From the NCBI GenBank assembly GCA_016841485.1, contig JAENZA010000007.1:1-56537 (forward strand): a DNA stretch of 56,537 nt, in the 5' to 3' direction. This DNA is from Methanobacteriota archaeon (lineage in GTDB: Archaea > Halobacteriota > Methanomicrobia > Methanomicrobiales > Methanomicrobiaceae). Shown piece after piece: positions 53,126-56,537 of the stretch; position 1 is the stretch's first letter; each line of letters starts with the position of its first letter. The notes under the pieces were generated by a model, which saw only the letters and a program-made list of their open reading frames with translations, was not told the DNA's origin and searched no databases. The position numbers and the translations under genes are program-made.

Positions 53126-53872
53126 CTACTCGGTCTGTTCCGGTGATGCAGCCTCGAACTTGGTCGTATATTCGTCGACTTCGTCCTTGGTCATCTTCCT
53201 GAAGATGCCGGTTTCATTCGGAATCGCACCGATCTCAACCGTATCCACATCGAACTTGCCCTCGGTCGCGGCATGAAGTGCCCGAAGACCCAGAAGAATA
53301 CCATCGGACATGATCATCGCCTCGTCATAATCCTCGTCAAATACCTTCATGACAGCCGGACGGCCGGTCCCGATACCGGTGGCCTTGTACTCGAGAAGGG
53401 TTCCCGACGGGTCCGTCTCAAAGAGCCGGGGCACGCCTTCGCTCACCCCTGCTATCAGCAGGGCAGTCCCATAGGGCCTGGCGCCGCCGAACTGGGTATA
53501 GGTCTGCATATGATCGCAGAGTTTCTTTGAGAGCGTCTCGATATCAATAGATTCGCTGTAGGTGACACGGTTGATCTGTGATTCCACCCGTGCCCGGTCA
53601 ACGAGCGAGCGGGCATCCCCGACAAGCCCCGACGACGCAACGGCGATGTGTTCGTCGATCATGAAGATTTTCTCGATCGACGACTGCTCGAGAAGACGTG
53701 AACTGACACGTTTGTCGACAATGAGGACAACTCCGTCACTACACTTGATTCCCACTGCGGTGGTTCCCCGCTTGACTGCCTCACGGGCATACTCTACCTG
53801 GTAGAGTCTGCCATCAGGGCTGAATACCGTAATCGCCCTGTCATATCCCATCTGTGCCTGCATTGGTTGCAT
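53126..53872 (-). CDS. psmA: Proteasome alpha subunit
   Basis: Forms the outer rings and gate of the 20S proteasome. A 248-residue protein with the alpha-type N-terminal signature YDRAITVFSPDGRLYQVEYA and KRGTTAVGIKCSDGVVL; no processed Thr, as expected for alpha. A C-terminal acidic tail. It starts within a few bases of the RNase P component gene's stop and its stop abuts the SBDS start. The beta subunit is encoded elsewhere. Confidence 0.97.
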   Translation of the reverse strand: MQPMQAQMGYDRAITVFSPDGRLYQVEYAREAVKRGTTAVGIKCSDGVVLIVDKRVSSRLLEQSSIEKIFMIDEHIAVASSGLVGDARSLVDRARVESQINRVTYSESIDIETLSKKLCDHMQTYTQFGGARPYGTALLIAGVSEGVPRLFETDPSGTLLEYKATGIGTGRPAVMKVFDEDYDEAMIMSDGILLGLRALHAATEGKFDVDTVEIGAIPNETGIFRKMTKDEVDEYTTKFEAASPEQTE

Positions 53873-53873
53873 A

Positions 53874-54356
53874 TTATTCCTCCAAGTCTTCCTGAGTAAC
53901 GTATAGTGATACCTGTTTTTTAATACCGTCCTTTACTAAATCAACCTTTTGACCTGATTTGCCCAGTATCCGGTATGATTCGCCCTTCAGCTCCACTATC
54001 TCCTCTTCCTCTTCCGGGGCGGGTACAGGAACCCTCCTTCGAAGTGCACGCAGGGTCCCCGAGGTGCGCTGCGGGTGGATGGCCACACTGCATCCGTTCA
54101 CCGCGGTTACGGCGGCAAGGGCCATCTCTAGGGCATCCTCATGCCCCCGTGCACACCGTATGACGACCAGTCCCGGCATGGCTTCGATGACCACAGGCTG
54201 CATTGCTGCAGTACCGGTGTCACCCCACATCCAGGTGGCTGCATCGATGACGGCATAGTAGACCTCCCGGGGGTCGGGCCGGTACCACGCAGGGACAACC
54301 CGCGCGGAGATATATCGCCAGTTCGTCCGCATCGTCGGCGGCCGGGGCTTTACCAT
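53874..54356 (-). CDS. rnp2: Ribonuclease P protein component 2 (Pop5-like)
   Basis: Protein subunit of archaeal RNase P, which trims tRNA 5' ends. 160 residues: RTNWRYISARVVP opens the Pop5 fold, followed by VVIEAMPGLVVIRCARGHEDALEMAL. A tail of about 45 residues after a run of Glu (about 116-122) is longer than in many homologues. ATG 54356 overlaps the rnp3 stop by 7 bases; the internal ATG (MRTNWRY) is also possible. Confidence 0.88.
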   Translation of the reverse strand: MVKPRPPTMRTNWRYISARVVPAWYRPDPREVYYAVIDAATWMWGDTGTAAMQPVVIEAMPGLVVIRCARGHEDALEMALAAVTAVNGCSVAIHPQRTSGTLRALRRRVPVPAPEEEEEIVELKGESYRILGKSGQKVDLVKDGIKKQVSLYVTQEDLEE

Positions 54357-54997
54357 TCGAGCACCTCGACCGGCAGCGGCTTGTCCACCACAGCCCTCAC
54401 ACCCCCCAGGACAGCGGCAGCCTCAGAGGCATCCAGCCCGATAAGCGTGAGAAGATGGCCGACGGCCCGCGTGGACCGGAGGCCAAGGACCGAATAGGCA
54501 CTTGAAGAGACCGTGAGGGCAAAGCCGTACTTGCGGGAGAGGCGGACGACATCCGTGAGCCGTTCCACCGCACGCTGGCGCCGTACCCCCTTCAGGCAGG
54601 TCATCACCGAGAGGTCGATATCGACCGCAACGCCCCGGTCCGCCGCCGACCGGGCCGCCACATGATCAAAGGCACTCCGGTGAACGGCATGCACCCCCTT
54701 GAGGATATGCACCCCTGGGTACGTAAGTACGGCCCGGTTGAACCCGAGATCTCCGGCACAGACCATGATCACATCCGACGACCCGCGATCCTCCCGGATG
54801 GCCCTCATGACCTCCTTCATCGCAGCGCCGGGGATGATGGTCCCTTTTAGAAAGGCGATGCCTTCGTATTCGCACCTCTCCCCGATGCCGGTGGCAACGG
54901 CACTATCGTAGCCCAGGCTCCTCAGTTCAACTGCAAAGCGCCTCAGAGACGTGTCACCGGCCGGATACGGGTGGATTGTTGCGTCGGTAGAGAACAT
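54350..54997 (-). CDS. rnp3: Ribonuclease P protein component 3 (Rpp30-like)
   Basis: TIM-barrel-like RNase P subunit of 215 residues, partner of Pop5. It begins MFSTDATIHPYPAGDTSL; later ILKGVHAVHRSAFDHVAA, VAVDIDLSVM and TVSSSAYSVLGLRS are family stretches. Encoded directly before rnp2 with overlap, so the heterodimer is made together. About 95 bases separate it from the rpl15e stop. Confidence 0.88.
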   Translation of the reverse strand: MFSTDATIHPYPAGDTSLRRFAVELRSLGYDSAVATGIGERCEYEGIAFLKGTIIPGAAMKEVMRAIREDRGSSDVIMVCAGDLGFNRAVLTYPGVHILKGVHAVHRSAFDHVAARSAADRGVAVDIDLSVMTCLKGVRRQRAVERLTDVVRLSRKYGFALTVSSSAYSVLGLRSTRAVGHLLTLIGLDASEAAAVLGGVRAVVDKPLPVEVLEW

Positions 54998-55092
54998 AGG
55001 TCACCAGACTCCTGCGGCAGGTGCTTTCGTGGCTGTATGAAGCCGGGAATCGCCGCCGCTTCCCGGCGGTTGCTGGAAAAATGTAAAAGGGG

Positions 55093-55683
55093 TTATTTCC
55101 CCTTGTTGGCATTGGAACGGATGCTCGGGCGGGTGTGCTCGGTACCCTTCCCACGCTTGCGCATCCCACGTCCCTTCCGGCCTGCGCTGGTACGACCGCG
55201 CTCCGCACGACCGCGCTGTTTCGGGTCAGCCATCCAGCCGAGGTGGCGGTCATTCTTGATCGCCGGGTGGTGGCCGTCCACGAGGATGACCTCATAGTAC
55301 TTCGAGCGGCCATCTTCGCCGACCCAGTACGAGTTGAGGACTTCCATATTCACGAACTTACGTGATGCGCGCTCCTCTGCAATCCGCTGGATGCTCTTTC
55401 CGGCAGTGATGCGGCTCATGCCCATCCGGTTGGTCCTGCGACCGCGAATGTAACGGGATTTCCGGCGACCGCCACGGCGGACCTTCACCCGTGCAACGAT
55501 GATGCCCTGCTTTGCACGGTATCCAAGCGTGCGTGCCCGGTCAATACGGGTCGGGCGCTCAACGCGCACGACACTGCCTTCCCGGCGCCATACCTGCATT
55601 CTGTTCCAGAGAAGTGCTTTCACTTCAGTCTCGTCAGGCTTCTTCCATGCCTCACGAACATAGCTGTACATTGATCTTGACAT
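55093..55683 (-). CDS. rpl15e: Ribosomal protein L15e
   Basis: Very basic large-subunit protein of 196 residues. [18 protein letters not shown] is the family start; [25 protein letters not shown] and the Lys/Arg-rich C-terminus complete it. ATG 55683 is chosen over 55698 because homologues begin MSRSMYSY and GGTGA lies 8 bases upstream. A possible TATA element (55764-55774) lies farther upstream. It heads the RNase P-proteasome-SBDS transcript. Confidence 0.95.
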   Translation of the reverse strand: MSRSMYSYVREAWKKPDETEVKALLWNRMQVWRREGSVVRVERPTRIDRARTLGYRAKQGIIVARVKVRRGGRRKSRYIRGRRTNRMGMSRITAGKSIQRIAEERASRKFVNMEVLNSYWVGEDGRSKYYEVILVDGHHPAIKNDRHLGWMADPKQRGRAERGRTSAGRKGRGMRKRGKGTEHTRPSIRSNANKGK

Positions 55684-55817
55684 TGGTTGATTCACCATGA
55701 AGGTTCAGCCTACGTAATCGCAGACCACATCCCTTTGTTCCAGCGGACATCTGTCCAGTGGTTCGTATATTTTTGCGGTGAAGGTATAAAAAAGCAGGGT
55801 AGCCAAGAGTGCCCCCT

Positions 55818-56288
55818 TCAGAACCCCTTCCTTTTTTCCGTTACTTCGATGCCGTCGATACGGGTCGAGGGATACTGGCCGTGCTCGTCTTTCTCCGCCG
55901 ATTTGACCATGTCCCAGATCGTAAGAAGGGCGACACTCACGCCGGTCAGGGCCTCCATCTCGATGCCGGTCTTCCCGTAGGTCCTGACCGTGACGGTCGC
56001 CTCGATGTACCCATCCTCATGGACAAAGTCCACCTCCACACCGCCGACCGGCAGGGGATGGCACATCGGGATCAGGGAGGGGGTGTTCTTGACCGCCATA
56101 ACACCCGCCACCCGTGCCGTTGCAAGGACATTGCCTTTCACGGCCTCCCCGTCGCGGATCGCACGGAGCGTCTCTTCCTTCAGATATATTCTCCCCCGCG
56201 CCGTTGCCGTCCGGGAAACGTCTTCCTTGGCCGTCACATCGACCATATATACCTTGTCGTCTTTGATGTGTGAAAATTCAGGGCCCAT
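55818..56288 (-). CDS. moaC: Cyclic pyranopterin monophosphate synthase MoaC
   Basis: Second enzyme of molybdopterin synthesis, needed for the Mo/W formylmethanofuran and formate dehydrogenases of methanogens. 156 residues: MVDVTAKEDVSRTATARG, KNTPSLIPMCHPLPVGGVEV and KTGIEMEALTGVSVALLTIWDM are the conserved blocks. ATG 56288 (MGPEFSHIKDD) has an excellent GGAGGAACC ribosome site; upstream in-frame starts add only an unconserved tail. Runs toward rpl15e on the same strand. Confidence 0.95.
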   Translation of the reverse strand: MGPEFSHIKDDKVYMVDVTAKEDVSRTATARGRIYLKEETLRAIRDGEAVKGNVLATARVAGVMAVKNTPSLIPMCHPLPVGGVEVDFVHEDGYIEATVTVRTYGKTGIEMEALTGVSVALLTIWDMVKSAEKDEHGQYPSTRIDGIEVTEKRKGF

Positions 56289-56377
56289 AGTGGTTCCTCC
56301 TTCCCAAGTGATGCGGACGGCCTCCGCCTGCATCATGACTGCATATCTATTCGCGCCGGTGCACTAAAGCAATACCC

Positions 56378-56537
56378 TCATCTGCCGTAGAGAACGGACG
56401 GTATGGCACAGAGCAGGTCGGTTGCCGTCATCCCGTCGCCTTCGGCGGCGCAAGCCGCCCCCGCACAGCCATTGACATACGCCCCGAGACAGGCGGCATC
56501 AAAGGCATCCAGCCGGCAGAAGAGGCCCCCCACGAGG
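56378..56537 (-). CDS. nnr: NAD(P)H-hydrate dehydratase/epimerase, C-terminal end only
   Basis: The open frame entering from the right edge ends at the TGA in 56378-56380. The last 50 or so residues include CRLDAFDAACLGAYVNGCAG and GMTATDLLCAIPSVLYGR, the standard C-terminus of the YjeF/Nnr dehydratase domain, which repairs hydrated NAD(P)H. Start and main body are outside the window. About 90 bases separate it from moaC. Confidence 0.75.
   Translation of the reverse strand, partial: LVGGLFCRLDAFDAACLGAYVNGCAGAACAAEGDGMTATDLLCAIPSVLYGR

Overview
The window is archaeal and almost certainly from a hydrogenotrophic methanogen of the order Methanomicrobiales (Methanoculleus/Methanofollis type; species not determinable by eye). 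The reasons are methanofuran genes (mfnD, mfnF), Sep-tRNA:Cys-tRNA synthase, topoisomerase VI, a proteasome alpha subunit, SBDS, RNase P proteins, prefoldin, KEOPS Pcc1, an intron-containing tRNA-Tyr, and TATA-box promoters about 30 bases upstream of starts. No rRNA, CRISPR array, IS element or integrase was seen.

Layout. 1-10.8 kb is housekeeping: a partial pyruvate-kinase-domain protein, a YchF-like GTPase, a MATE transporter, an operon larB-nadM-coiled-coil protein, then hisS-top6B-top6A. 10.8-25.6 kb is a surface-glycan island on the minus strand: four glycosyltransferases, two DUF115 (Maf/MptE-like) proteins, a FkbM methyltransferase, sugar oxidoreductases and epimerases, a CMP-sugar-type cytidylyltransferase, and GDP-mannose/GDP-6-deoxyhexose enzymes. 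Its middle (about 17-22 kb) is clearly AT-richer than the flanks. 25.7-27.2 kb is a Wzx-type flippase on the plus strand. 27.5-31.5 kb encodes a dehydrogenase/oxidoreductase/aminotransferase/acyltransferase set fitting a UDP-diacetamido-uronic acid pathway. 31.7-37.1 kb encodes glmS, two GlmU-like enzymes and a GlmM-like mutase, i.e. UDP-GlcNAc supply. A collapsed copy of the flippase gene (37.2-37.5 kb) closes the island.

37.7-46 kb returns to cofactor and sulfur metabolism: DUF2150, LarE, ThiI, SepCysS with a small coupled partner gene, and methanofuran genes mfnD-mfnF. SurE, a HEAT-repeat protein and a secreted 559-residue protein follow. At 49 kb lie tRNA-Asp and tRNA-Tyr (32-nt intron) and a LeuA-family enzyme whose start is unresolved. 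51-55.7 kb is the archaeal 'exosome superoperon' (L15e, Rpp30, Pop5, PsmA, SBDS, L37Ae, RpoP, Brix, Pcc1, prefoldin beta), but the exosome core genes are missing from their usual place. The window ends with moaC and a partial NAD(P)H-hydrate dehydratase gene.

How it fits together. GlmS/GlmM/GlmU, the uronic-acid genes, the GDP-sugar genes, the glycosyltransferases and the flippase form a nearly complete route from fructose-6-phosphate to an exported lipid-linked glycan; the oligosaccharyltransferase is not in the window. LarB, NadM and LarE share the nicotinate-dinucleotide/nickel-pincer chemistry, and LarE, ThiI and SepCysS are three neighbouring sulfur-transfer enzymes with the same CxxC-plus-Cys layout. 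All assignments come from reading sequence motifs; no database search was run.
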